A stretch of 64,000 nucleotides of DNA, from contig OZ037904.1 in the NCBI GenBank assembly GCA_964035575.1, forward strand, positions 124,001-188,000, read 5' to 3'. Position numbers and translations under genes: made by a program. This stretch comes from Rhynchopus sp. YZ270_cl-10. Lineage: Eukaryota; Euglenozoa; Diplonemea; Diplonemida; Diplonemidae. The notes under the pieces are model-generated. The model did not search any database, had not been told where the DNA came from, and was given only the letters and a program-made list of their open reading frames with translations. Of the stretch, positions 12,501-23,757 are shown piece by piece (within the stretch, counting starts at the first letter, position 1; each line of letters begins with the position of its first letter).

Positions 12501-12739
12501 ACCTGTGTACCTGTGTACCTATGTACCTATGTACCTATGTACCTATGTACCTATGTACCTATGTACCTATGTACCTATGTACCTATGTACCTATGTACCT
12601 ATGTACCTATGTACCTATGTACCTATGTACCTATGTACCTATGTACCTATGTACCTATGTACCTATGTACCTATGTACCTATGTACCTATGTACCTATGT
12701 ACCTATGTACCTATGTACCTATGTACCTATGTACCTATG
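12501..12739. repeat. ACCTATGT octamer satellite
   Basis: About 30 tandem copies of ACCTATGT, the first two being ACCTGTGT. Because the unit is 8 bases, all three plus frames are open and give the same YLCTYVPM peptide repeat, so the ORFs here are artefacts of the satellite. Confidence 0.95.
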
Positions 12740-13530
12740 GTACGCGACCGTGCAGTGTACCCGAAAGCCACCAAAACGCACAAAAAATCACAAAAAATCC
12801 TGCAAACCCGCGTCGGACCCGTACGGAGAGTGGCTACTCAAACACCCACTCAGCCCTTCGTCCTCTGAGGCTCCCTCATCCGTCAACGCGAGAGCCATAA
12901 TAGCCGCCCCGTACCCCCTCCAGGCACAGAAAGTAAAAACTGCCCTTCCTCAGTCCGGAAGTACCACCTCATCCGGTTCCCTGTCGTAAAAGAGGTGTAG
13001 AGGTTACGAGATACAATGCAAAAATGTTTTGGGGCTGAAAACCCCAAAACTTATTAAATCACAAACATTCACAAAAATTCGAGGTGCGGAAGAAAAATGT
13101 GATGTGTCACATGTGTGAATTTTTGTGAATGTTTTGCGAGTTTTTTGTGAATTTCCCTCAATATTCCCATGGGTTCGGAAAATTCCTTTCGAAATCCTTT
13201 TGTCAAATCCCAAAAATGATGATATCTTTGGATACTATTCCAATCTCAATGTGTGGGTATTTATGACTTTGTTCTGAAAGTTCGAAGGGTGCACACTGCA
13301 CCAAAAATATTGAACGATGGTCGTGACAGCCACTCCCACCCCCACTGCATCCCCCATTGGTCACCCAGCATATAATATATTTGTCTGCGGTGACGGCACC
13401 TGGGCAGTACTCGTTGTTCAATGAAATACCCACACAACTATAAAAATAAGCGCAAAAATATAAAAAATAAGCGCAAAAAATAATAGAAATACGCGCAAAA
13501 TGGCAAAAATATTTAATATTAAAGAGAAAA

Positions 13531-13790
13531 GTTCGATTTCGGCCTCGAAAATACCCGTGACACCGATTTGTCACGGTACTTTGTCACGGATTTTTTTTGA
13601 AAGATTCGATTTCGTGACAAGCCGATTTTTTCATTGACACACAAAATTCAATTTAGTGACAAATGACTTTTTTCATTGACAAAAAAAAATTCGATTTCGT
13701 GACAAATCCATTTTTTCATTGACAAAAAAATGTCATTGAAAAAAATGGATTTTGTCAAGGAAAAAGTCGTGACAGCCAACCCGCCAGTCA
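13531..13790. repeat. TGTCACG-rich inverted arm (left)
   Basis: Repeated TGTCACG, TTTTTCATTGACA and TTCGATTTCGTGACA units, inverted with respect to 15386-15735. The outer edge TCGATTTCGGCCTCGAAAAT matches the reverse complement of the right arm near 15705-15730. Confidence 0.65.
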
Positions 13791-14149
13791 CTGAAAAGTG
13801 ACCAGACAGCCACTTGACAAACACAAAAGAGGCCATTCTTGAGCTGTCTAGAAACCTAAGGGCAGAGACTGAAGACACAAGGTATGATAACTTTATGATT
13901 ATGCAAGACTTAGTATATCGCGAACACGGTCAGGCTTGCACGCCTCTGGCCAGAGGCCAGCCCCACTAAATGATATGCAGCAGACACTCATTGCAGATTT
14001 CATTTTCATTCGGTAAAAAATTAATGGGTGCGCAAGTTTCTATACCTAATACCCCAACCCTCACCCATACATTCCATTACACACACCAAAACAGATCGAA
14101 TCCACCAGCGCATGCGACGGAAGCAGATTCAGATTGTGGTTTGATAAGC

Positions 14150-14900
14150 AGAGTTCGGTTATTATGGTGGTGGAAAGGGGGGTGGGAACACTTTGTCAGT
14201 CACTGCTATAGCCATTAACCAGGGAGCATAGCTAGTGCAAGAAATTCGACTTTGGAAACCTTCCGGAAAGTCTGTCCTCTGCTTCCGGAGGACTAGACAC
14301 AAGAAAATATTGTTTGTTCCCCCAGAAAACCAGTGCACAATTCACACTCCTTGTGGGTGGTCTTGTTGCCTTTTCGTCATAGTAATTTTGGCCCAGGCAT
14401 GCTCTCGAAGCATGACAATTTAGTGTGTATGGGGCAGGGTGTTGTTTTGTTCTGAATTCTCTTTGTTATAACATCTAAGTCAATCGCGGGTGGTGGTTTG
14501 TGTAGCGTGAGGCACTCTTTTTAGCAAACTTCCTGCGGCTGCTAAAGTGTTATTTCTTCGGATTTAACAACGTACAGCGTAACATAGTGGTTTCGCCTGG
14601 TCGACACAACCTTTGATAGATACGGGATAACCAACCCCCTTCGACCCCTCGTGGGTTCACTGAACAAGCCCTAGTGGTAGTTAAACGCGATTGACATTTA
14701 CATTTCCTAGAGATGAAAGAACAAGATAACACTTCTGTACCCGCGCATCAAAATTGTGGAAAACTTTGCACCCCAAACACCCTCAACAACGCCCGCCAAA
14801 AGGCGCCCCTTGTTGCTGGGAGTTGGTTCTCATGTTTTGATACACTGCACAGCAGGCATTCCTCTGAGTCCAACGCATGTTTGGCCTGTCTGCGGCGTTG
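14150..14900. repeat. Dispersed core repeat, copy 2
   Basis: Matches 7020-7850 in order, including GGGAACACTTTGTCAGTCAC, GGAGCATAGCTAGTGCAAG and GGGAGTTGGTTCTCATG. Here it is nested inside a different pair of inverted arms. Confidence 0.6.
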
Positions 14901-15385
14901 TACTTAAGGTGCACGAAGACAGGGTCTGGTGGTAAATTTTGCGTAGTACTGCGACGTGGTACTACGTGGGTCTGGGAACCTGGTACCTGGGTACAGGATA
15001 TTTGTTGTAAAGACATCTTCCACCATGCATTGAGGAGGGTAAGACAGTGTTCGCAGTTTCTACCTGATAGCATTACACATTTAACTTCTCCACGGGGGTC
15101 TTGGGCCGTTCATTCGGTTATACCTTGACTACCGGAAGATATTCTTGAGGCCTTTTTGGTCTCTAGAATATCCGGTCTTCCCGAACGGAGGCACACTTTG
15201 TGTGTTACTACGACCTGGCAATTTCCAGCAGTAGGTTAAGTAATCTTTCTTGTAAATTGTTGGATCATTATCTCCTCAGTGCATGCATGCCCCACGTGAC
15301 TGGACACTTTTGTGTTTGTCATGTGGAGCTGTGGTTGCTCTTTCACAACTTTTATCCTTGTGTCCAGTGTACCCAGTACCCAGTG

Positions 15386-15735
15386 CCCTGTCACGACTTT
15401 TTCCGTGACAAAAAGTTTGGTTTCCTTGACAAAATCCATTTCTGTCACGACTTTTTCCGTGACAAAAAGTTCGGTTTCCTTGACAAAATCCATTTTTTCA
15501 TTGACATTTTTTTGTCACTGAATTTTTGGATTTGTCACGAAATCGAATTTTTTTTTGTCAATGAAAAAATCGGTTTGTCACGAAATCGAATTTTGTGTGT
15601 CAATGAAAAAATTGGTTTGTCACGAAATCGATTTTTTTTTGTCACGAAATCGAATCTTTCAAAAAAATTCCGTGACAAAATTCCGTGACAAATCGGTGTC
15701 ACGGTAATTTTCGAGGCCGAAATCGAACTTTTCTC
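15386..15735. repeat. TGTCACG-rich inverted arm (right)
   Basis: The inverted counterpart of 13531-13790. A CACGACTTTTTCCGTGAC unit is tandemly duplicated at about 15392 and 15445. Confidence 0.65.
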
Positions 15736-15845
15736 AATATTAAAATAATATTAAACGAAATAAGCGGTCACTTATTGACTTTAATTGCCCCTTATTTTCA
15801 ATTTAGTGCCGCGTATTTTATAAGCGGCTGCTTAGTATGAATGAA

Positions 15846-17332
15846 AGCACCTCTCATGACCCTTGACAAAGAGGTAAATAAGATAAAATCTTAGAAGGAT
15901 GGAATTATCCATCAGGGGTTTGTTTAGAGGGGAGGAGAAAAAAAAAAACCTCCCTGTCAAAAAATAAAAAGTTTATAATATGAACCTAAGCCTCTCGTAC
16001 TGTCACCTTTTTTAAAAAAAAGATTAAAAAGAGTAGTTGAAACGTGCTGAAAACGCAGCTCAAGAGCTCCTGCAAAAAAAAAAAGGGTGAGACGGTGAGT
16101 GATCCGCACCGTAAAAGAGAAACGGAGGCGGTTCACACAACTCGCTTTGGCGATTTAAAAAAAAATAAAATAAAAATGAGAAGCTGAAAATATACAAAAA
16201 CACACCTCACCCGTTTCAGAGCACTTCCCTCCCTGCGGGGTTATCGAACCCCCTCCCAGAGAACATTTCATTTGTTTTTTTTGTTTTTGTTTTTCGTTTT
16301 TTGCAAGCATACAGTTACCCCACAAGGGAGGTTGCGATGCGTGATGCATAACAAATGAGGAGACACACACCTCCTTTTTTTGGCGGTTTTTTTCGTTGTG
16401 TTGACAAAAAATCGCCTAAAAGCACCCTATCTTTTGGCAAATGACCACTCTCTGTACGCTAATGTTGGAAAACCTTTTATATCACCAGAAGGTACAGAGA
16501 CGCAGTTCAAAGGGTTTTGCTGTTAACAAAGCAAAAAAAAAGGGGGGGAGTTTCTTTACATAGGAGAGCCACATCCAGAAGGGGAAGGCGGCCCAGCATA
16601 CAAAAAAAGAGAAAAAGTGATTTTTCCTCGTGTTTAGTCACCTTTTAAAAATCGGGTCAAGGGGGGGTAGGCCAACTGTTTTAGTGTGCACTGAACTGTT
16701 TTGCCATTTGCTTGTTTTAATTGCTTTGTTTGGAGCGGGTGGTGTAGAGTCTTTGCGGGAGTTCGAAGAAAGGGTTTAAAAAAATGGGGGAAAATGTATT
16801 TTTTGTCCTTTGTGTTTTTTTTAGATCTATGAACAAAGGTACATCAGTGTGGAGTGAGGAGTGGTCTGTATTTTCTAACCAATCTTCTCCCCCGCTCATT
16901 CGTCTAGTAGAGCAAAGGAACAGACACCAAACCCCGCAAGCCACGGACATCACCCCTGCTGAGTTTTGTTGCTAAATGATGAGAATATTTAACCAAAAAC
17001 CCCCACAAGTGTGCTCATTCACACCTCTTGGTGGGCACTTAGGACGCGCCTGTAAGGGCTGCCCTGATTGATCTTTCCAATAACTAGTGAATACTGCCTG
17101 AGTAAAAATACAAACCACACAAATAAAAGTGAAGTTATTTAAATGCAGGCACCTCCGACTGACCCACGATGCCAGCTAAGAAATAAAAGGAAGTCTTTTT
17201 CGTTATCATTTTGAAAAAAAAAAAAAAAACTTTTCGTCGTTTTATTGTTAGAATAGGGGGCTTTGATGCTCATGAAGGTTTCCGTTTGCTTTTGTTTTAA
17301 CGTACTTTCCCTTCCCCACACGACAGCGAAGC
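15846..17332. other. Gene-free stretch
   Basis: No gene is supported. A stem-loop module (CCTAAGCCTCTCGT) is at about 15978-16010. A module starting GAAACGTGCTGAAAACGC at about 16038 recurs at 20477. A B-box-like GGTTCGATA (minus strand) near 16240 has no matching A box at tRNA spacing. A CTCCGACTGACCCAC module is at 17140-17180. Confidence 0.5.
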
Positions 17333-17501
17333 AAATGACATGACATGCGCTTTTTACATGTGATTTACATGTACCTTTTTATGTTAAGTGCCATGCGCCA
17401 CCGGTAAAAGGACCTGTGAGTACGTGTCATTTTACAGGTGACACATGTCACTGCTTTTTCACATATCATTTTACATGTAAAAGGCACATGTCATGTCATT
17501 T
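17333..17501. mobile_element. 169-bp MITE candidate
   Basis: The left end AAATGACATGACATGCGC and the right end, ending GCACATGTCATGTCATTT, are near-perfect inverses over about 30 bases. The interior repeats TTTACATGT. No target duplication is clear. Confidence 0.4.
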
Positions 17502-19973
17502 ACTTCACCGTCGTGCACACGCCCCCCTCTCTCTCCCCCCCCCAACACTTCTAGCATTCTCAATAAAACATAGATTGTGCTCTGGGTGTCTCAAAATAAA
17601 CTGAACGGCTAGACGAACAATACAAAAAAAAAAAAAAAATCTCACCATTTTGTGGCAGAGATAAGGGTGTGGGGAAATTGTGTTTTTTTTTATTTTTTTA
17701 CGCTTATTCTTTTGAAAAAACGTGCATATGAGGAAAAAACGGTTACCTACTGACACATTTTCAAAAGAGCGTTAAACTACCGATGAATCGCTAAAATTGA
17801 CTAAATAATAATGGGGTGATTTTGTGGTTTTGTGGGAATAACTTATTGTTTTTACCATAATGGGTAAAAGGGGGGTAATTGGTACACTTTGTTGTGCATT
17901 TTTTTTCCAGTTTTATTTTCTGATGAAAAAATAATAAAGTACAGTAGCTGGGCCAGAATTCGCGATACAGTCCTCAATACATCGAAGCAGAACTCTCTTT
18001 GTAATAACAGAAAGCTCCCCCACTCTAGGGAGGTAACACTCTGGGAAGTATTTTTTGTTTTTCGTTTTGAAAAAAAAAAAATCCATTCCTTTTTTAGGGA
18101 AACGGAGCAATGTATGGTCCTGGAAAAGCTCCAAGAAAAAATGGAGTCGGTGGACGTAGGGGGACGTTGCATTCCTGAACGTGATAAAAAAGGGGAGGTG
18201 TCATCAACCTGGTATCATCATCGAAATAACATTGCCTTACCAATGGTATACTCCGATACTGTTGCCCCCAATTTTGTTTGTTTGTTTTCTGATAAATTGT
18301 TTGGAGTAGTGTAGTTGCCACAGTTGTGCAATCTCCACTGTCAGTTTTCTTGTTTTTGTTGCGACAATCCCCCTGCCAGGTTTTGCACAACAATATTTTC
18401 GTTTTTTTTTTTTCCTTCTTTTGGACTAAAAATGATATAAGACGAATGTCCTCAACACATCATGAATCCATTTTTGGTAAAGATCTTTTTTTTTTTTGAC
18501 ACTTTTATTTTTTCTTTAATTTCGGCGGACGACCTTAACATTTTGTTTTTTGACGCAATAAGCAAAAAAGGAAAAGCTGATGAATATGCTTCGTATGCAC
18601 ACACATCCTGAAAAAAAAAGGTTTATTTGAAAGATTGATCCTAAGCTTACAGTGCTGAGTTCATCCTTCCAATGAAAAGAAATCACTTATAAAATAATAC
18701 TTGAATGCGCGAAAAAAGATGCACACTCAAAAACTCTCTTTGCTATATAAAATGGGAGCAAAAGGGTTGCAAAGGGTTTGTGTTCACTTTTAAAAAAAAA
18801 TGCAGATACATTCCCTAAGTGACCCCCCTCTACCCCCCTCCACCCCCGTAGTAAGAAGTCCCTCGTTGTTCCTGTCTTAAGGCCAAAAATGCCTCGTCTT
18901 CTAATTTTAAAACGCGCATGAATGGGACCAATGAGATTCCTTCTGTCCCTACCTACTATCTGGCGAAACAGCAGTCAAGACATATGACCTCTCTTGAGGT
19001 AGCCAAATGCCTCGTCTTCTAATTTTAAAACGCGCATGAATGGACCAATGAGATCTTCCTTCCGTCCCTGCCCTGAATAACGCTGAGAGATCAAAAAAAA
19101 AATTTTTTTTTTTTTGGGGGGGGGTCTTGGAAGGGGTTTTTGAAAGTTTGTTTTTTTGTTTATTTTTGTTTCCAATCCCGGTACCGGGGTACCGGGATTG
19201 GGAGGGGCCTAATAGGGAGGATTTTTTTTATCGTTCTTCTTCAAAAAAAAAAACAAAACTAAGGTTGACAGATGAATTTGTTGCTTCTCTGTTCGCACAT
19301 CTTTTTTACCACTCTCGTTATCGTGCGGGGATGGGGGGAGGAAACACGCTGGGGAGGGAGGAAAAAGGGTATGTTAAAAGCATGCACCCCAAAAGGATGA
19401 ACATTTTTTGGCTCTCTCAAGAAAGGTTTTAGTTTCATTCACGAAAAGAAAAGAGAAAAAAAAAATATGGGGTAACTGGTGCTCCTGACGACCCCCCCTA
19501 TATTGCGTACTTCTTGCGTACTTAGTGCGTAGTTGTTGCGTACTTCGTTTTTTTTTTTTTTTTTTTTTTTTTTGGATTTTGATAAATTGTTGGAGTTGCC
19601 TCGGTTGTGTTGCCACAGTTGTGCAATCTCCACCTGTCATTTTTGGGGTACCAGAGAGTAGTTTTTTTTTTTTTTTGATGAAGCTAAACCTTGCAACAAA
19701 GCTTAGAACGCCTGAAAGAGTTAAAAAAAAAAAATGGTAGTTATTGATGCAGGCAGACCTCCGACTGGCCCACGTACGATGCCAGCCATCCGGATGAGAG
19801 CACTGAGAGCACCTAACAGTAGAACGAGGCTGGGCAGAGAGGACATGAAAGACGAAACAGGTGATATGTGTTGCATGCAAAAAAAAACACATCACTATAT
19901 TAAAATGAGCGAACTCAATCAAACAAAGGGATGCAAGCACAAAAAAACAAAAAACAAAAAATGAAAAGTTTAT

Positions 19974-20008
19974 AAGATGAATCTAAGCCTCTCGTGATTA
20001 GCCACCTT
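19974..20008. repeat. Hairpin module
   Basis: AAGATGAATCTAAGC, the loop CTCTCGT, then GATTAGCCACCTT: CTAA pairs with TTAG, and the outer AAGATG pairs with CACCTT with one mismatch. A-rich DNA on both sides. Confidence 0.55.
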
Positions 20009-20160
20009 GAAGAAAAAAAAAAAGAAAAAAAAACTCGCTGTCAACGACCACGCAAGGTCCTTGGACAAGACGTTAAACTGTCTGGGGCAATAGTTGTTGT
20101 TTTTTTTGACACTGAAAAAACAAAAAAATAAAAAAAAGCAAAAGATAAAAGTTGGTATTG

Positions 20161-20195
20161 ACCAACCTAAGCCTCTCGTGTGCTTAGTGGGACTA
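20161..20195. repeat. Hairpin module (CTAAGC/GCTTAG)
   Basis: ACCTAAGC, the loop CTCTCGTGT, then GCTTAGTGGG. The six-base inner stem is perfect while the outer bases differ from other copies. Confidence 0.55.
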
Positions 20196-20385
20196 TAAAA
20201 AAAAGAAGGTAAACTTGAAAGATGACTGGTCTCCCCTCCACGACCACCCCCCTTCACGGACACGAATAATAATAATAAACAGATTCAACCACAGGCATTT
20301 ATTTTTCTTTTGTTCAAAAGAATAGAAAACTAAAAAAAAAAATCATCTCTCAGTGAGACTCACCTTCGCCAAAGTAATTGTTTCA

Positions 20386-20447
20386 GATACCAACTATTCT
20401 ACTGAATAGAAGGTATAATAGGGTGCACTAAATGTACCCAAACTTTT
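20386..20447. repeat. Double-hairpin repeat, copy 1
   Basis: CTATTC-TACT-GAATAG followed by GGTATAATAGGGT...ACCC gives two adjacent stem-loops. The same sequence of about 60 bases, with a few changes, is at 55546-55605 just upstream of the cysteine protease gene. Confidence 0.65.
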
Positions 20448-20675
20448 TTTTTTCCAAAGTAAAAAAGAAAGAATAGTTGAAACGTGCTAAAAACGCATCT
20501 CAGTCGAGAAAAAATGATAACCCATCCCCCCAAATACCCCCTCCATTTTTCATTATAACAGTTTTTTCTTTTAAAAAACCACTCTTTCTTATAGTTTTTT
20601 TCATTCTTTTATCAAATTCCGTTCCAAATTCATTGAATTTTTTTTTCTTCAATTTGTTTTCACTTCAAATAAATT

Positions 20676-22127
20676 CTAAAACATGTTTCCGTACATTGCG
20701 ACCCTCGGGGGTGAAGGGAGGGCCAGGCCGTATGGGACCTCCGGGTGAGACGTCACACTGCTGGACCGGACAGAACTCGTGAAGGTCGACCCGAGACTGC
20801 TGCTTACGTTCGAAGCGCTGCTGTTGGCGGCACTGAATACGCTGGCAGGTGTTCCGATTTGGGGCACTGTCACATGCTGTTGCTGCGGTGCCACAACCAC
20901 ACCAAGAGGCAAACCCGCTTGGAACGACGCCCTTCTCGTACCACCACACATTCTCTGTGGGATCACGATAGGGCGTGACACGACCACCTGCTGCATGGGA
21001 GCCACCACCTGCACCGGCACCGCATGCTGCTGCTGCTGTGTCGCCGCAACCACATCCCAATCGTACAACCCACACTCACCCCCAGAGGCCTTCACCCATG
21101 CTGCCACCAGCCCTTTCAGGTACTCATAGTTCGGCTCATCCATGAATTGAAGCTTCAAAACGTGGTCGAAAAATGGGGTAATAAACGGGTGTCCCCCTGT
21201 TAGGAGGGAAGGGTTCGCCGCGCATTCATCCTTGCAGCGGAGGACCTGGTCGGCAGTCTTGATGCGTGACCATGGCAGCACACCCTTCAACATCTGCACC
21301 AAGGTGTACACCAAGGATTCGAGGTCATCCCGACGGCTGCTCTGCACGCCCCTATGGCTCGAACGGCTTGCAAAGCGTGGTGTACCAATAAATCTTGCGG
21401 CGTTCAGATCGTACGCAATATGCTGCCCCTTCTCATCCACCCAGGGCCTGGTAAATCCTAGGTCCAGCATGTAAAGCTCTGCGCCACTCATCGCAAAGTT
21501 CGCGGGTTTGACATCCTTATGGATGCACCTCGTCTCTCTGTGAAGTGTTTGCAGCAAATCCAACATCTTCCCTGCAAGCTGCGACAATGTACGGTCTGAG
21601 AAGGTTCCCCCTACGGCCTGTTGTTTTACGTGAAGATCATCACCGAGGAGTTCCATGATCATGATATGCACATTGCCGCATGGTCCTGCCCAGTGGAGGT
21701 GGGGGAGACGGATGGCGGGGCTCTTTGTCCGGCAGTGCTGGTAGGCCTGCGCTTCCTTCTTCATTTGCACGATGTGCCCTGGGGAGCGTGCGACCTTAAT
21801 AGCGACAGAGGCGCCGGTGGAGAGGTACTGTGCCTCGTAGACGTCACCGAAGGTTCCGTTGCCGAGACGGCGGAGGACTTTGTATTGTCCGTTGAAGAGG
21901 GTGGCGCCGACGCAGACTTCGTCGGCGGGGGGTGTGGTGGTGGTGGTGGTGGTGGTGTTGTTGTGGTTCAAAGCTTTTGCAGTAATCTCAGCCTGCATAG
22001 GGTAGGAAGAGACGGTAGTGTTGTTGTTGGCTGCATGCGCGGGCATCGACGAAGGGAAATGGGGTTGAGAAGGGGAAGGGGAAGCGACACACACAGTGGC
22101 GGGAGCCAGCGCAGTGTGTGTTCTCAT
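20676..22127 (-). CDS. Casein kinase 1-like serine/threonine kinase
   Basis: A single uninterrupted frame of 483 residues. The glycine loop GNGTFG is at 89-94, the ATP-binding lysine in VAIKVA at 111, the catalytic loop HKDVKPAN at 203-210 and the metal-binding motif at 222-224. The stretch GTPRFAS..SHRG..SSRRDDLESL (248-272) is the CK1-family signature. CK1 enzymes phosphorylate Ser/Thr on many soluble targets. Two changes from typical CK1 are seen: DLG in place of DFG, and HKDVKPAN in place of HRDIKPDN; both keep the catalytic Asp and Lys, so activity is expected. The N-terminal 70 residues and the tail from about 365 are Ser/Thr/Gln-rich, low-complexity and probably disordered. It could belong to a divergent CK1 branch such as TTBK or VRK-like kinases. 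I used the first ATG, which follows an A-rich leader. Confidence 0.9.
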   Translation of the reverse strand: MRTHTALAPATVCVASPSPSQPHFPSSMPAHAANNNTTVSSYPMQAEITAKALNHNNTTTTTTTTPPADEVCVGATLFNGQYKVLRRLGNGTFGDVYEAQYLSTGASVAIKVARSPGHIVQMKKEAQAYQHCRTKSPAIRLPHLHWAGPCGNVHIMIMELLGDDLHVKQQAVGGTFSDRTLSQLAGKMLDLLQTLHRETRCIHKDVKPANFAMSGAELYMLDLGFTRPWVDEKGQHIAYDLNAARFIGTPRFASRSSHRGVQSSRRDDLESLVYTLVQMLKGVLPWSRIKTADQVLRCKDECAANPSLLTGGHPFITPFFDHVLKLQFMDEPNYEYLKGLVAAWVKASGGECGLYDWDVVAATQQQQHAVPVQVVAPMQQVVVSRPIVIPQRMCGGTRRASFQAGLPLGVVVAPQQQHVTVPQIGTPASVFSAANSSASNVSSSLGSTFTSSVRSSSVTSHPEVPYGLALPSPPRVAMYGNMF

Positions 22128-22938
22128 TGTTTTGCTTTACTAAAAAAAGGGGGGAAAGAGAGAGAAGAGACGGTCGAGTCTTTGTGCCCTGAGGGGAAAC
22201 AAGGAACACAAAAAAAGGTGTGGGGATGGGGGGGTGGTGGTGGGGGTGGGGTGGGGGGGGGTTGTGCCGCGATGCCTGTTAGGGGAGTGGGGGTGTGGGG
22301 TTGTATATGGAAATGTATATGGAAGTAGAGTTGAAATACGAAAGGCCTTCTCGTGAACAGTGTACCTTTTTGGTACCGGGGGGGTGGACACCCCAACCAT
22401 GCAGTCCTATAATCCATTTTGTGATTTACGGATGGAATGATGTGGAATGGTGTGTGATACAATGACATCGATAGATAATATGATGTATCATGTTGTATTT
22501 TTCCACGTTAATTACAAAGGGTAGTGTGGCAGTGGGGTAATATAGGTTGTAAACAGAGAAGGAGGGGGTTTTTCTGGTAAAGGTAAACCTAAAGGCGAAG
22601 GCTTTCATCGCATCGTTTGCTTTAAGAAAAAAGGGTTAGGCTTTGGTACAGCATCAGCTGAACTAAAGGGAAACGAGAGACAGGCCATTTGTGATGACAC
22701 ACTAAGGGCGCTTTATGTTTCGGATCACTTTCCACCCAACCACAGAATCTAATCTCAACTGCCTCTGCACTACTGCAGGTAGACCGATAGAACAGCTGTC
22801 ATTTTATTTGAAACCTTTTTTCCCATTCCTTTTAGGAGCAATGTACGGTCCTGGGAAGATCTAAGAAAATGGAGTCGGTGGACTTAAGATGCCTTTCCTA
22901 AACATGCACACAACTGGCAAAAAAGGGGATATGGTATT
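22128..22938. other. Intergenic region between kinase and methyltransferase
   Basis: A G-rich stretch (22220-22265), then a GTGAACAGTGTACC-type module at about 22335-22440. Bases 22838-22885 are a second copy of a repeat at 18090-18190. No gene is supported. Confidence 0.5.
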
Positions 22939-23757
22939 TCATCCATAGGGAATGGGATGTTCAAGCCTCCCCCGCACTGCCCATACTGTGAAGGCATCGG
23001 AGTGTTCATTGATGGGGCGGGAGGAGAGCTCCTGCGGGTACTCCCTCAGGGTGGGGTGCGGGAGGTGCACACTTTTATGCACTACACTGCCAAACGGCGC
23101 TTCTGCTCCACCCCCTCCTCTCCGCAACACATGGTGCACCTGCGAGAGCACCACAGAGGCACAGTCTGCGACATTCAACGACGCCTTCTCTCCTCGCAGT
23201 GGCAGGTGCACGTGAACATCCCCTAGAGACAGCGCCTGCATGGATACCCCGCTTCGTTCATTCCCAAAGACCAACGCAATTCCATTCTGAGCATCAAATG
23301 ACTTAAAATATTCTCCACTTTCCATCGATTTCTCAGTCGTTTCCACACAAACCACCAAAACCTTTGGGTGTCTTTCTCTTACCCTCTGCAACGCATCTTG
23401 TATTGTCTCTGCTGAAATCACATTGACACATTGTTCTGCCCCGAGAGACCCACGAAGAACTTTGCGTGATTGTGCATCGCTCGTCAAACCTACCAAACAA
23501 ACTGTGTCCACTGCACCAACACACGCAGTGCGAAGGATGTGACCTACGTTCCGGGTAGATCTGATGTTCTCTAGAATCACATAAACCGGGGCTACCTCAC
23601 GGTGGACGTCAATCGCTGGAGGGAGGTCTTGGAGAGCTGCTGTCAGGTGTTTGGGTGTTTTCGGGGTTTTTTGGGGAGGAATGCCAGAATGCCTCCGCAA
23701 AAAGCAGAGAGATGTGAGAGATGGCCGAGAGGCGTGGCGGAGAAGCCGGAGCATCAT
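22939..23757 (-). CDS. SpoU (TrmH) family RNA 2'-O-methyltransferase, probably organellar
   Basis: A 272-residue protein from MMLRLL. The three SpoU/SPOUT motifs are in order: ENIRSTRNVGHILRTA (63-78), LVFGNERSG (162-170) and LPLRGEKASLNVADCASVVL (185-204). These form the knotted SAM-binding site of enzymes that methylate ribose 2'-OH in tRNA or rRNA. The substrate cannot be told from sequence. The first 24 residues are rich in Arg, Leu and Ser without acidic residues, which suggests a mitochondrial or plastid targeting peptide; this is inference. An upstream in-frame Met at 23847 would add a hydrophobic leader and was not preferred. No intron is needed. The tail after about residue 215 is not recognised. 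Confidence 0.88.
   Translation of the reverse strand: MMLRLLRHASRPSLTSLCFLRRHSGIPPQKTPKTPKHLTAALQDLPPAIDVHREVAPVYVILENIRSTRNVGHILRTACVGAVDTVCLVGLTSDAQSRKVLRGSLGAEQCVNVISAETIQDALQRVRERHPKVLVVCVETTEKSMESGEYFKSFDAQNGIALVFGNERSGVSMQALSLGDVHVHLPLRGEKASLNVADCASVVLSQVHHVLRRGGGGAEAPFGSVVHKSVHLPHPTLREYPQELSSRPINEHSDAFTVWAVRGRLEHPIPYG

Larger units (their letters stand above)
12316..15836. mobile_element. TIR element with probable 9-bp target duplication (Mutator-like size class)
   Basis: Twenty-seven-base perfect inverted repeats beginning ACTAAGCAGCCGCTTATAAA lie at 12319-12345 and 15810-15836. ATGAATGAA is present at 12307-12315 and again at 15837-15845, consistent with a 9-bp target duplication; three extra bases (CAT) sit between the left copy and the TIR. 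Inside are an octamer satellite (12501-12739), inverted arms rich in TGTCACGAAATCGA (13531-13790 and 15386-15735) and a core repeat (14150-14900) shared with 7020-7850. No intact transposase was found. The 9-bp duplication fits Mutator-like elements but does not prove that family. Confidence 0.6.
17502..20385. other. Gene-free stretch with several repeat families
   Basis: No gene is supported. Bases 18090-18190 (GGAGCAATGTATGGTCCTGG then ATGGAGTCGGTGGAC) recur at 22838-22885. A block beginning CTCGTCTTCTAATTTTAAAA is present twice, at 18893 and 19010. GATAAATTGTTGGAG modules are at 18290-18342 and 19577-19640. Stem-loop modules are at 18627-18668, 19974-20008 and 20161-20195. Confidence 0.5.

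Noticed and set aside
12505-12989. ORFs of 115-158 residues with MYLCTYVP repeats
   Set aside because: The 8-base satellite opens all three frames. The unique parts after it are short and unrecognised.
16230-16260. tRNA gene suggested by GGTTCGATA
   Set aside because: No acceptor stem, no anticodon arm and no A box at the right distance.
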